64,000 nt of DNA from Ophioceras dolichostomum (GCA_003049485.1 PYST01000134.1:34076-98075); one strand, 5' to 3'. Positions 1 through 11,711 are shown, counted from the stretch's first letter. The notes: generated by a model from the letters alone, not told the origin. Program-made: numbers and translations.

Positions 1-426
1 TCCCACGACGGTCTGGTAGTCGTTGACGATCGCGCCTTTGCACCCCAGCTCCGTCACGGCCCTCCGCAGCTCCGCCGCCGCGCCCGCGGCGTCGTGCATC
101 GACACGGACGCCAGGGCGCCGAACCGCGCCGGGTTGCGCGCCACCTCGGCCGACAGCCAGTTGTTGGCCTCGGAGGCGATCCGGGCCGCGGCCACGGGGT
201 CCGGCTCGCCTTGCGGGCCGGGAGAGGTGAGCGACAGGAGCATGTACTCGACGCCTTCGGCGTCCATCTGCTCCAGGCGGGAGCCGTGGATGTCCTGCAG
301 CTTTGCGGTCAGGGGGTGCTTGCCGAACTCGGTGCCTGGGGCGAAGAGCGCGGCGTCCTTGGCCTGCCAGGCGACGCCGGCTGGGTCGAGGACTGCCTCC
401 TCGAGTGCGATAGTACCCCTGGGCAT
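1..426 (-). CDS. 2,3-dihydroxybenzoate decarboxylase-like amidohydrolase (N-terminal part, runs off window)
   Basis: The reading frame opens at an ATG at 426 (context CAAAATG) and stays open to the window edge, giving the first 142 residues. It begins with a TIALEEAV segment. In amidohydrolase-2 (ACMSD/2,3-DHBD) decarboxylases the matching 'LEE' near the N terminus supplies a metal-ligand glutamate. A DIHGSRLEQMDAEGVEYMLL stretch and a PDPVAAARIASEANNWL stretch follow in the order usual for that family. Known fungal members remove CO2 from 2,3-dihydroxybenzoate or gamma-resorcylate to give catechol or resorcinol in the cytosol. Exact substrate is inferred. The catalytic His/Asp residues lie beyond the window. 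Its neighbours (regulator, aldehyde dehydrogenase, salicylate-hydroxylase-type enzyme) fit an aromatic-acid catabolic setting. Confidence 0.8.
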   Translation of the reverse strand, partial: MPRGTIALEEAVLDPAGVAWQAKDAALFAPGTEFGKHPLTAKLQDIHGSRLEQMDAEGVEYMLLSLTSPGPQGEPDPVAAARIASEANNWLSAEVARNPARFGALASVSMHDAAGAAAELRRAVTELGCKGAIVNDYQTVVG

Positions 427-1145
427 TTTGGGCGAGTCTACGGTGTGTACTGTATGACAGAGACAAGGTATGCGATTGTAAGGGTTAGGCTGGTAGGCAG
501 TGGGCAAGCTCGTTGCGGGGATCCCGTTACAAACTGCACCGCTGTAGGTTGCTGGTTCAAGGGGCTGCCTGAACTAATACCAACACTACACGAACCTCTC
601 CAGACCTTTCTCCGGACAGACGGTCTCCATCGCTTCAGGAACCACGCGGCTCTAAACTCCTGTCTTTTTACCTAATTCCACCGCTGATGTCAGACTGCAA
701 GTAATTCTGCAGCAGAGGAGGCTTGCAGCGTGCCATTGAAGCTGTCAAATGCCTTGTTGCAGCACATTTTGGGATCATCGGATTCATCACTCCGAGAATG
801 GCACCAGACCCCTCACAAGACTAATGCCCCTGAAACGCGGCCATTATGGAAGCTTTATGAGCCCTAATATTTGAGCAAACGTTTCTAGTAAATATAAATG
901 CCACATGCTCCACGGCAGATTTTACCCTTCACTTCAAGATGCACAATCTGATGAGACTAGAAGTCGTAAGCTCATTATCATTCTCATCACCTCGTGGACA
1001 CTATGATCGCCCCTTACACCAGCCCAAAGTTTGAACGATCCTCCAACCTAGAAAGCGCCCCTACAGCTTCTCTCAAAGATGGTCCCGATATTTGTATACG
1101 CGGAGGTCCGAGCCATATATCATCATCGACATGGAAAAGAGAGGG
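427..1145. other. Intergenic: decarboxylase promoter and 3' flank of regulator
   Basis: No gene is visible. The stretch must carry the promoter of the leftward decarboxylase and the 3' end of the regulator gene. No TATA box or repeat stands out. Confidence 0.6.
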
Positions 1146-4100
1146 TTACATAATTACCGGTGCATCCGGTATCGTAAAGAACGAGTCCGGTGCGTCATGG
1201 AGGTACGACTCCATCATCTCGGAAACACTTTGACGGTTGGTTTTGTCGGTGGCTTCATAGTCAGCGAAGCGGCACTCAAACCTACAACACCAAGTAGACA
1301 GACGCCACGCATCTTGGCCAAGGCGAGGATTGTAGGTAGGGATTAGAGGAGTAGCGTGGAAGGAGACTCACATATCGTGATGAGGAGCAATATCAAGGCA
1401 AAACAGCCCGGGCGTGTCCTCGCCTGGACTGAACCCGCCGCTCTCACCGTTGAGCAGCCCATGCTCGTCCAGCTGGGCCATCACCTCGGTCAGCGCATGG
1501 CGCGTCCAAAACACCTGCTCCATGGCCTGCAAGACGTGCAGGCACTCGCGCACCGAGTCCGCTGCCGTAGTAGTCGCCGCCGAAGGCAGCAACTGGTTGT
1601 TATAGTGATGATGTTGGTGTTGATGGAGCAGATGTGCTGTTCCTGCAATTGTAGGTGGATCAACCACCATATCGCATCCACCAGCACCTTCATCCGCTGC
1701 TACAGACAGCTTGGAGCCGCCACCGCTCCTCGCCAGCGCGAGCAGGAAGACTTGCAGATCCTCCAGCACGCAGCTCGTGTCGAACGTGACCAGACTACTG
1801 AGCACGCCCGCATCGCGCATGTAGCTCAGTAGCGCCAGGCTCTGCGCCGCGGCGTCGAGGCACACGGCGCCGAACTCCTCAAAGTAGCGCCGCTTGGACT
1901 CCTTGGTGGTGGTGTTGTCCGATGCGACTGAAGCTCCTCCGCCGTGCGGGCTGGGTGCACCACCACCGCCAGGTAGAGGTGGAGGAGTTGCAGCGGCGGG
2001 GGCAGTGGAGCCCCCTAGCGAGGAGGTAAGAGATGGTTTGATATCATGCTGTTGCTGCTGATGTAGTGCGGTGGCAGCGGTGTCCCGCTGCTGTTGCTGG
2101 TGTGGATGGAGGACGTTGTAGAGCAGGAACGGGCGGGTGGCGAAGACAACGGCGCTCCAGTAGCGCAGGTGCAGCACGGCGACGCTGCGCTTGTGGTACG
2201 GCGCCGCCTGCGTCACGTCACGGAGGTGCGGTGGGATCGAGGCGTACCAGCTCCTGAGCGACGCCAGCGCCGCAGAGATCGAGGACACTGACACCGGCCG
2301 ACGCGAGCCGCCATTGCTGCTGCTGCTGATACTGTTACTGTTGCTACTGCTGTTATTCCTTGACGGCGACGTCGAGTCTTTGAACCCGCTGCCTAGACCG
2401 GATTTGAGGTACAGCAGCTTGTTGATGTGCCGCTTCAGTTGTACGAGCTTGCACGACAGCGAGAGGAAATCCAGTGGCATATTGGTTCCCGGACTGAGTA
2501 TCTGTAATTTGTGGATGGGTGCCAGTCAGCCTGCCGCTCGTCTAGGTCTCAGAGGAGTCACATGTGGAGAAAGTGAGTGTTGTGCGTGAGTGGATGAGTC
2601 CTACCTGTTCTGACAGCAGCTGAAGTGTCTCGGCGCCATCCTCGTCGCTCAAGGACGGTGGGTTCCCGTAGCACAGTGCGACGTCCAGATCGAGAAGGTA
2701 TAACGTGCAGAAGATGCGCAGATCTGTCTGCCCCTGGAAGCTCCCGCGGAGGCTGAGGCTTTTTGGCAAGTGTAGGCCGAGTGTAAAGGCTATTCTTGCC
2801 GCGGACCCGACGTAGATGTACGCTGTGTTGGAGAACATGGAACTTTGGAGTGCGATCCCCTGATTGTGTGCAAGGAGCTCTTAGTTGGTCGCCTTCAGAC
2901 TTTTTCTCGTTTGTGGAGATGCGCTGTTCTGCCGAAAGTGGGTGGTACAGCTTACCAATAGACAAAGTGCCCTTATGGCATCTATATCAGCCTCGTCAAA
3001 GAGGACCGGCGCTAGCCCCTTAGCCAGAGACAGGTACTTCGACGCGGTGGTGTCCGCGACGCCCGCGCCGGTACCGTCACTCCTCGCCTCGCTCTCACAC
3101 GTGAGCGCGAGAATGGAGTATAGCGAGCAAAGCATTGATGCAGAGGCGCATATAGAGTCGCCGGCGTAGATGCGGTCCAAAGTGGCATAGAATGTCTCGG
3201 CGGAGAACAGCCAGTAGATGGAATGCACGTCGCGGAAGAAGCGGCCGACACAGCGCTCGCAGAGGTCTCGCCGGGGTAGGAACACTTGGCGCGGGGGAAT
3301 AGTCACGCCCATCATGGCCGAGGAAGACTCGGGAGTCTCGGGCGGACAAGGAGGGGCCGCCGTGAGCGGGGTCACGAGGTCGCTGCTGACCACGCTCTCA
3401 GACCTGCGTCGGTGCTTCAGAGACCTGACGGCGGCGTTGAAGCCAAAGCCGCCTTCCATCCCGACATGGCCTAGTCATAAGAAGGGGGATGGGGGAAAGA
3501 CAGAATGTCTGGGTAAGCCTATGCTCTATGCGTATGTGCTACCCCAACCAAGATCTAGACGCTACTGGTGGAACGGCACGATTGTCCCAGATGTGACTAG
3601 AGATAGTTACGGAAGTAGGTACCTAGGTAGGTATGACTTACGATAGTTGCCCTTCGAGTCAACCGTCAGCCAGCCTAGCTCTCCATGCAAGTCGTCGATC
3701 TCCTCGATAGTGACGCTGTCCTCAGGCTCGGCCGGATCATTGGCGATATGGGGGTGACCGTCGCCGCCGGTGCCGCCGTTGCCGCCACCATGCTGGCGTT
3801 GCGCCGCAGTGGGAGAACCACGACTAGTCTCACTCGAGCCGTCTGTTAGAACTGACGCCCTGGCTTCTTGCTGGGGCTGCTGAGATCGTTGCCGTGATGC
3901 TGCCGTCGACAGCCTAGAGGAGGAAGGATTCGTCGTATCAAGCGAGCCGACGAGCTCGCGCAAGGAGGTTAAGTTGATCTCCGTGTTCGGCAGGAAGTGC
4001 TCTAGTGCCCGGGTCATGTAGCGGAACTCCTCCTCGGAGACATGGTAGTAAGGCCTTTGTCGCCGCCGTGATGGGTCCACTTGACAGGTCGCCCCGATGC

Positions 4101-4586
4101 TGGCGCAGAACTGACAAGGCCCCGGGACTGATCGGATGCATGCATGGATCGACCGACTGTCAGTGAGAACTCGTCTGATCCTATGCCGTCTGGGAGTTGT
4201 CGATGGGAGTTTCCGCCTGGCTTGATGATTCCGGCCATCTCCCCAACAAAGGTTCGGACCGTGGTGCAGGGGGTGCTTGGCGGTGCTCCACATGCGCCAG
4301 CTGCATTTTGGGGGAGCAGTCGAGACCGGAAGCATCATGACGAGAGAGAAAGAGGGGATGGGACCAACCTGGATCGACACACTGTTGGTTCATATCGAGT
4401 CAGCATGTGCTTCTGGGAACAAATGCGACCTACGTGCAGCCCCAGATCAAGGCTAGGAAGATTGGTACCGGCCAGGGGTAGGGTGGCAGAGCAAAGTGAG
4501 CTCACCTTTGTCTTGCGGCTCTTGCAGCGATCGCAGCTCATCGGAGCGCGACGCTTTCCAGCCCGTTCTACCGGAGGCGAAGCCAT
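1146..4586 (-). CDS. Zn2Cys6 fungal transcription factor with MHR domain
   Basis: Seven exons join in phase: 4586-4506, 4381-4369, 4127-3642, 3470-2956, 2859-2605, 2501-1372 and 1281-1146, giving 871 residues. The N terminus has the binuclear zinc cluster: Cys18 and Cys21 in exon 1, Cys28 in a 13-nt micro-exon, and Cys36, Cys39 and Cys46 in exon 3. The spacing is C-x2-C-x6-C-x7-C-x2-C-x6-C. The middle (exons 3-5) carries a fungal-specific transcription-factor domain with the segment NTAYIYVGSAARIAFTLGLH and later LRIFCTLYLLDLDVALCYGN. Low-complexity Ser/Asn and Gln/His runs lie in exon 6. The small last exon encodes 44 residues and ends TAA at 1148-1146. Such proteins are nuclear activators that bind CGG triplets. 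This one is divergent from the aldehyde dehydrogenase and is the obvious candidate regulator of the neighbouring enzymes. Confidence 0.88.
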
Positions 4587-5786
4587 GTCGGCTGCCGTCG
4601 GCGGGCGGACCAGGAAGGAGTGTGGATCACTCACAACGCACACTCGGAGACACCAACAGTCCCTCTTTCTTCCGTGTGCCGTGACGAGAGACCAGTAACA
4701 ATCGGAGGTGCTAGGCGGTATGTACCCGTACGTAGGTGCTCTGCAAGTGTAGATAGGCTGGTAAGGTACCGTCCTTCTTGCCGATGCCGAGATAACCCTG
4801 CCGGATCGAAGTAAAACAAGGATACACGCGAGAATCAGGCAAGAAAGAGCCAGAGCCAGAGCCAGCCCAGAAAGCCAGATACGGCGGGCACACACACACG
4901 GCCCAGCTTGCGTCGATGGTGGTGTGGTTTTTGTCTAAGCTGAAGATTGTATGTATGGTTTGAGTATGCCAACGAGGGGAATTTGTATATTAGTTTTGTT
5001 TCAGAGTGCGGCAGTTCGTGGGACGTTCTGGCGGTTCTGGATTTGCTAGAATTGGTTCTTCTCGCGTCGGCAGGTTTTAATTCTAATCTTCTCGTTCACC
5101 CTCAGACCCTCACCGAGTGCGTTAGGGGGGCAAATCGAGCGAGCGAGCCGAGAAGGTCACGAAGTCGATTCATTTCAAAGACAACTGCCGACCTCAAGGT
5201 CATGGTCAGGGGGTGTCCCAGCAGAGTCAGTCACCAACAGTTGTAGGGGGGAAGGTGGGGTCCAGTGTCTCCTTCCCCGCCATATCTCCTCTACCCACAG
5301 GTACCAGACTCCAGTCCCCCAGCTTTTCCCCCCAATATTGGGTGCGCACGCTGGGGCAAAATGATGTTCAGTGTTGCATCAATCTTGATTGAAAGTTGGG
5401 CGGGACGACAGTAGGTACCAGACAACCGTCGCGCCGAGGTCAGAGCAAGCAAAGCTGTGGTCCCTATTATCCGATGTTCTCCCCCAGATTCATCCAAATT
5501 CGGACGCATCTGGCGTCGACCAAGCCCATCATAAGAGGGGACTTTCCTTGACAGAGAATTGGAGCCTTCGGATCTCTCTATAATACCTGCGGGGTGGTGA
5601 CGTCCGAACGAGTAACCGTGTCCAAAAAGCACTCATTATCGCCGTCCATGCCGCTTGGTTGTCGTGCTGTTGGTCACGACTTGCTGACTTGATCGTCCAA
5701 ACCCCGACCAACCCACCGAGCTCGACCCGAAAGACCGTACGCCCCGCCCGAGCTTCAGCTAGCAACCCGTGGTCCAGTGGTGCATT
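4587..5786. promoter_or_regulatory. Divergent promoter between regulator and aldehyde dehydrogenase
   Basis: About 1.2 kb without a credible gene separates the two start codons, so both promoters must lie here. Short open frames on either strand have no family features. I could not pick out a TATA box with confidence. Confidence 0.6.
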
Positions 5787-7761
5787 ATGGGGTCGATAGA
5801 GTACGCTTTCCAGCCACTGATGCTGATCAATGGAGAGGTAAGCAGCTGCAAAGATCCCAGTCAAGGCCTGAGAGTCGGGGATTTCAACAGAAGAGCCAAG
5901 GAATCCCCATAAGGTGCTGACTGCAGAAACCCGGCCACTCACTTGCTCCAGCTCGTTGAAGCATCCGACAAGAAAACATTCCCACTATACAATCCTGCCA
6001 CCCGTGAGAAAATTGCCGATGGTGAGTGATATATCGAAGCTTTCTCACATGCGGGGGTGAGAGAAAAGACGAGGGGGAGAAAAGGGGGCCAAGGCCAAAA
6101 ACGAACCAAGCCTCAGAGACGGCGTGGCACAAAATGGGGATACCGAGAAGATGCCGAGGCAACGACCAGCTGACCGAGCCGAAAATGTCACAGTCCCCGA
6201 GGCCACCGAAGATGACGCCAACGCAGCCGTCGCGGCCGCGAAGGCGGCGTTCCCGGCCTGGTCGGCGACGGACCCGGCGAAGCGCGGCGCCTGCCTGAAG
6301 AAGCTCGCGGCCCTGCTGCGGCAGCACAACGACGAGCTCGCCCGGCTCGAGGCCATCTCCATGGGCCGGCCCGTGACGCAGTACATCGACGCCCTCGCCG
6401 CGGCGGGCCACTACGACCACTACGCCGAGGCCTGGCCGCACATCCAGGGCCAGGCCAGCGTCAACACGCCCGGATACGTGACCATGACGCTCCGCCAGCC
6501 GTTCGGTGTCGTGGCCGCCATCATTCCCTGTGAGTTTGATTTGCCGTTCGTCTTCTTTTCTCTCTCCCCCCGCTTTCCCCGCGTTGTGTCCTCCACTTCC
6601 CCAGACCCGCCCCCCGCCATCGCTATTCCCGGACGCAGAGAGCCCCAGACCCCTACTGGCGGGTCCGGTGTGCTGGGCTGCCCCATCATGTCTTATCACA
6701 TCCCTCATGACCTGCTGACCATATTCTTACCAAACCTTCCTCTCTCTCGCGCAGGGAACGTCCCCCTCCTCTTCTTCGGCGCCAAGACCGCGCCCGCCCT
6801 GATAGCCGGCAACACCGTCGTGGTCAAGTCGAGCGAGAAGGCCCCCCTCGCCGCGGCGCGCGTGGCCGAGCTCATCCGCGAGGCCGGGTTCCCACCGGGC
6901 GTCTTCAACGTGCTCTGCGGACACGGCGTGCCCTCGGGCGCGCTGCTGGCGCGGCACATGGACGTGCGCGCGCTGTCCTTCACCGGCTCCGGCCGCACGG
7001 GCCGCCTGATCCAGGAGGCGGCCGCGAAGTCTAACCTAAAGCGCGTCATCCTCGAGCTCGGCGGTAAGTCGCCGGCCCTCGTCTTCGCGGACGCGGACCT
7101 CGACCGCGCCGCCGAGGAGACGGCCCACAGCATCCAGTGGAACTCGGGCCAGGTGTGCATGGCCAACTCGCGCGTGTACGTCGAGAGGGCCGCGGCCGAG
7201 GCCTTCGTGGAGGCGTTCAAGCGCCGCTTCGCTGCTGTTAGGGTTGGCGACCCGACGTCGCGGGAGGTCAACCACGGGCCGCAGGCCGACGAGGTGCAGT
7301 ACAAGTCGGTGATGGCGTATGTGGAGGAAGGGAAGGGTTCTGGAGAGCTCGTGCTGGGTGGGGAGGGCCAGCTGGAGAAGACGGGGGGCTTCTTCGTAGA
7401 GCCGACCGTGTTCCTGCGGACGCCCGAGGAGGCGCGCATCATGAAGGAGGAGGTGTTTGGTCCCGTGGTGAACATCAACACGTTCGAGACCGAGGCCGAG
7501 GCGGTGCAGAAGGCGAACGCGACCGAGTACGGCCTGTACGCGGCGGTGTACACCAGGGACATCAGCAGGGCCATGCGCATCGCCAAGGCGCTCGAGAGCG
7601 GGTACGTGGGCGTCAACTGCACGAGCCCGGCCACGGCGAGGGACCTGCCGTTTGGCGGGTACAAGGTCTCGGGGCAGGGGAGGGAGGGCTGGCTGCACAG
7701 TCTGGACAACTTCCTGGAGACGAAGAGCGTGCTCATCAAGGTTGACGAGGCGAAGCTGTGA
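5787..7761 (+). CDS. NAD(P)-dependent aldehyde dehydrogenase
   Basis: Four exons (5787-5837, 5952-6021, 6194-6529, 6755-7761) join in phase to 487 residues, the usual ALDH length. The first two exons supply the family's N terminus (PLMLINGE, then KKTFPLYNPATREKIADV), so the longer open frame starting at 6124 is not the true start. The Rossmann part follows (NVPLLFFGAKTAPALIAGN). The catalytic glutamate is about residue 253 in ELGGKSP and the catalytic cysteine about residue 287 in SGQVCMANSR. The C terminus has EEVFGPVV and LPFGGYKVSGQGRE. It should oxidise an aldehyde to its acid in the cytosol. In this setting an aromatic aldehyde such as salicylaldehyde or vanillin is plausible but not shown. 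Confidence 0.93.
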
Positions 7762-8110
7762 ACGGGGAGGAAGGATCCACGGAGGCTTGCTTGTTGGTAA
7801 AGCTCCTAGAGTTGTTGTCTTTGCTACGGGGCTTCGTATTGAGTTGCCGCAGTTTGTTATTTCCGCTTCGTTCACTACAGATTACCTCCTCAAGATTACG
7901 AATCTCACGACCATCACATTTAATGAGTACCTACTCTCAGCTTCATTTCCGGGTGTTTGATGGCCATTGCAGCAGATTCCCGCTGGCTGTCGACTAGGTA
8001 CATTTGACACTCCCCTGAACTACTCGGTCCCTCCGGCTTTGGTACAACTACAGTGGAGTATTCACGATATGCCAAGATCGAACAATCCGGCAGGCCTCTA
8101 GCTTCAATAA
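7762..8110. other. Intergenic between convergent genes
   Basis: This is shared 3' flank of the aldehyde dehydrogenase and the monooxygenase. I see no gene or repeat in it. Confidence 0.6.
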
Positions 8111-9569
8111 CTAGGTGACAATCGGTACAGGCGTCGCAGCCTTCTGCTCATCAAGGAGCGAGGCATCCGCACGCCCCTCCGCAGCCTGGCCGGTGCGCCG
8201 CATGAAGGCCTCATCGAAGTTCTCCTCGGCGTACTTCTCCGCGTCGTGCTTGTGGATCCAGTCCTCGCGTGGAAATGCAATGCTGTTCGGGTCGGCCTTG
8301 ACCTTGTCCCAGTCGGTGTTGTGCCACAGGTCCCTGGTCGACTCGCCCGTCTTCTGGACTGCTTTGACGCGCTCGTACCTATTAGGAAAAAGGAACCAAG
8401 CTGCGCATTAGTGCTTGTCTAGCTTGATTCGAATATGAAGAGGAGCAGAAGAAGTGACGATCGCAAACGCACCTCAGATCCTGATGAGTCCACAACGCGG
8501 CTGGCACATTTTCTTTCCCCGCCCGGCGTAGGCAGATGGCGATGTTGACCCCGTCCTCCATAGCCTGGGTGGCGCCCTGCGCGCTGGTGGGCAGGAAAGG
8601 GTGAGCCGAGTCCCCCAGGAGCGCGATGCGGCCCTTGTCGCTGATCCAGCGCGGCAGCGGGTCGCGGTAGACCAGCTTCCAGTCGACCAGCGACGGCGTC
8701 TTCTCGACGATGGCGGTGCACATGGGGTCCCACGGCTTGAGCAGCTCCAGCACCTCGTCCAGCTTTCCCGGGAAGGACCACGACTCGTCGATGTCGTGCT
8801 CGTCGCGGTGGGTCAGCACCCAGCAGCAGTCGGAGCCGTTCTTGATGGTCGAGAAGAGGAAGTGCACGTCCGGCCCGATCCACCCGTTGAACGTGTCGCC
8901 GTTCTCGCAGAACTCGCGCGTGCGCGGGTCGCGGACCATGTCCGTGTTGGGGAACCACGCGCGCCACACGGCGTAGCCGCTGCTCTTGGGCTTGTCGACG
9001 TAGCCCAGCACGAGCTCGCGCGCCTTGGACCGCACGCCGTCCGAGCCGATCACCACGTCGGCGAACACCTTCTCGCCCGTCTTGAGCACGATGCCCGCCC
9101 TCTCGTCGTCCTCGAAGTACTCCTCGACCCACTGGTCCAGGTGGATGGGGATGCCTAGCTCGTCGCGCGCGTGGTCGAAGATGACCTGGTGGAGCTCGCC
9201 CCGGTGGCCGTTGAACACGGGCGCGTCCGGGACGGGCGGCGGGGTCTTCTGGTTGAGCACCACCTCGCCGGTGTCCCACTTGTGGATGCGGAAGCCGTAG
9301 GACTGCAGGTCGATGCTCAGCGCGCGGAGGCGAGTCGTGATCTCGCCGGGCTGCTTGCCCCAGCGGTAGAAGATGCGCCCCGCGTTCTGGCCGAACGAGA
9401 TGATGTCGCCGAGAACCTTCAGCTCGGGGAAGTTCTCGTAGATCTCGACATCGTGGCCCTGCCGATGGCACTCGATGGCTGCCGTCAGCCCGCCGAAACC
9501 AGCACCAACTACGATCACCTTGATGCCCGTCTTGGGCTTTCCAGCGGTGGCGGTCGTGCTGCTGCTCAT
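8111..9569 (-). CDS. FAD-dependent aromatic monooxygenase (salicylate hydroxylase type)
   Basis: Two exons (9569-8473 and 8378-8111) join in phase to 454 residues. The first in-frame ATG is at 9569; the frame upstream has no ATG. The GxGxxG dinucleotide-binding motif (VGAGFGG, residues 21-27) starts the protein. The DG motif (GSDGVRSKAR, about 175-184) binds FAD and NAD(P)H, and the GD motif (LLGDSAHPFLPTSAQGA, from about 317) binds the FAD ribityl chain. This is class A flavoprotein monooxygenase architecture, the family of salicylate hydroxylases, 3-hydroxybenzoate hydroxylases and many tailoring enzymes. The last exon carries a hydrophilic tail (NTDWDKVKADPNS onward). It probably hydroxylates a phenolic acid. 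Ring-hydroxylating activity is known for the family; the substrate here is a guess from the adjacent decarboxylase. Confidence 0.9.
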
Positions 9570-9757
9570 CTTGCTTCGGTATATGTCTACTGGTATATCA
9601 GGATTAGGACTTCGAAGGGACTTAGAAGACACACTATCACGGAGAGCTCGAAAGAAATTCTGCGACAAGGCTTGATGGAGGTTATTCCGTTGTTACCTGT
9701 GCGACAACGCAGTGACGGTGAAGTTACCACACCTCCCCGAGGCACAATACATGTATG

Positions 9758-9787
9758 ACGATGGTTCGGGACGGACGGGACCATCGT
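9758..9787. promoter_or_regulatory. Inverted repeat enclosing CGG triplets
   Basis: ACGATGGT and its reverse complement ACCATCGT flank a 14-nt centre, TCGGGACGGACGGG, holding three CGG triplets. It sits about 190 bp upstream of the monooxygenase start. Zn2Cys6 proteins typically bind CGG triplets, so it could be an operator for the nearby regulator. That is an inference from pattern and position. Confidence 0.4.
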
Positions 9788-10352
9788 TGTTCCAACAATC
9801 TCATGTCCGGTCCGCCAAGCCGCCGTCCCGCATCTGCTGATGCATCTGCCGCGTGCTGATAGACAGCTTTGCCTGGCAACATGGACTAACTGAACGAGCA
9901 GTTGGGGAGAGTTGGGGAAGGAATCGGGGTCGGAGAAAAACAATAGTCCCTTTGCAGCCTGCGAACCCCGCACTTCAAAAGTCTGGGAATAATATTTGGA
10001 GGGGGGAAGGGAGGATGGCTAGCGATGGCAAACGCAGCAGCGGCAGCCAGCAAACACGGCACGGCTCAACCACGGGATTCTCGATTGGATGAACAATCGA
10101 TCTTGCCTCATAGGTCCGGTGGGCTCCGGTCTATACTTTGCACGTTGGAAAGCCCGTAAGCTCGTAACATCCATATGTTGAATCCTGTGATGCAAGCTCT
10201 CGGATGCATTGGTCCGAGGAATCCCCATTTGGCAATGATCCAGAGCCCCGGGTGATGATGCGAACTTGATGAGAAGGGCTCTGCACAAGACGGGATGGAG
10301 CCATGTCGTGATGTTTTTAATTGTCGGTGTCAGACGGAGATCGGAGATGGAC

Positions 10353-10372
10353 GGTGGTGGTGGTGGTGGTGG
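10353..10372. repeat. (GGT)n microsatellite
   Basis: GGT units run in tandem within the SDR 5' flank, about 125 bp before the start codon. It looks like an ordinary simple repeat. Confidence 0.85.
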
Positions 10373-10496
10373 ATGAGGGATGCAGTGCAGCTTGACACGA
10401 TCGCAAACAATTCAGACCCCCTTACCATTGACTGCAGGGACTCACTGGCACCCACCAACCAGAAGATACCTCACTTACCCTATCGCACCTTCCACG

Positions 10497-11711
10497 ATGG
10501 CATCGCATCCTGAATGGGATCTACACACCACTGGCACTGAGGTCGCAGAGGCATTCAGCAATGAAATCAGGGGTAAAAATGGTATGCTCTTCTTTGCTCA
10601 CGAACAAGCTGCTTTGAAATGTCACCATCACTTTCACTGACACACCCACCCCAACACAGCTGTCATCACGGGCGTCTCTCCCGAAAGTATCGGCGCGACC
10701 ACCGCGCTAGCCATTGCCTCCCAGGCACCGGCGAAGCTGATCCTCGCCTCACGGACAGCCTCGAAGCTGGACGAGGTCGTGGCGGACATCAAGAAGAAAT
10801 ACCCCTCGGTTCCCGTGGCATCCGTCCTCCTCGACCTCGGCTCCATCGACTCGGTCAAGGCCGCAGCGGCCGAGATTCTCGCATCCCTGGTAGAAGATGC
10901 AGACGGCAGCGGCAGCAGCAGCGGCAGCGGCAGCGGCCGACTAGACATCCTAATCAACAACGCGGGTATCTCGCACACGGCCCGCGACGCCATCACCGCC
11001 CCCGACGGCACCAAGCTGGACAAGCAGCTGTTCGTCAACCACCTCGGCCCCTTCCTCCTGACCAGCCTCCTGCTCCCAGCCATACAAAACGCCGCAGAAC
11101 ACAACCCCACGAAAGACACCGTGCCCACCCGCATCGTCAACCTGACCAGCCACGGCCACCGCCTCTCGCCCATCCGGTTCTCCGACTACGCCTTCGACAA
11201 GCCCCTCTTCGACGAGTCCCTCCCCGCCAGCGAGCACGGCAACAAGAGCGCGCCCCCTTTCCTGCTACGCCTCATGGGAGACGACGGCTTCCCCGGATTC
11301 GTCGCCTACGGCCAGAGCAAGTGCGCCAACGTGCTGTACGCGACCGAGCTCAGCCGACGTCTTTCTTCCCTACCGATCCTCGCCTTCTCCGTCCACCCGG
11401 GCTCGATCGAGACGGGCTTGAGCCGCACGCTCGACCCGGAGGGCCAGCAGGACATGCTGCGCACCGCGCCGGCGCACCTGTGGAAGTCCTTGGACGCGGG
11501 CGCGTCGACGACGCTGGTGGCCGCGTTCGATCCGGCGCTAGGTAAGAAGGAGAACTTTGACGTGGCGGCCGACGGCGCGGTGGGGTATCTGGCGGACTGC
11601 CAGCTGAGGGACAACATGGTTGCGCCGCATGCGAGGGACGCGGACGCGGCGAGGAGGCTTTGGGAGGAGAGTGAGAGGATGTTGGGAATCACTGCTGGTC
11701 CGAGGCTGTGA
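10497..11711 (+). CDS. Short-chain dehydrogenase/reductase (retinol-dehydrogenase-like)
   Basis: Two exons (10497-10581 and 10660-11711) join in phase to 378 residues. The first exon gives an N-terminal leader ending EIRGKN, joined to AVITGVSPESIGATTA, a cofactor-binding loop one residue longer than the usual TGxxxGxG. NNAGIS marks the fourth strand, VNLTSHG the catalytic serine and YGQSKCANV the catalytic Tyr/Lys pair, followed by HPGSIETGL. A Gly/Ser run (GSGSSSGSGSG) precedes the NNAG strand and is probably a surface loop. SDRs of this kind oxidise or reduce alcohol and carbonyl groups with NAD(P)(H). It faces the monooxygenase across a shared promoter and could act on the same metabolite. 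Substrate is unknown. Confidence 0.92.

Larger units (their letters stand above)
9570..10496. promoter_or_regulatory. Divergent promoter between monooxygenase and SDR
   Basis: No gene fits here. The stretch contains an 8-bp inverted repeat at 9758-9765/9780-9787 that brackets three CGG triplets, and a (GGT)n microsatellite at 10353-10372. Both flanking start codons point outward, so regulatory sites for both genes are expected here. Confidence 0.6.

Noticed and set aside
4128..4505. Single intron joining the regulator's KSRKTK directly to CIRSVPG
   Set aside because: It would give good cysteine spacing, but no AG precedes that cysteine codon. The micro-exon solves the junction with standard splice sites.
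5884..6708. 274-codon minus-strand frame opposite the aldehyde dehydrogenase
   Set aside because: It crosses introns and exons of a well-supported gene on the other strand and has Gly/Arg-rich shadow composition.
6124..7761. Aldehyde dehydrogenase read as one exon from 6124
   Set aside because: This model lacks the family N terminus and runs through a 225-nt intron; the four-exon model restores both.
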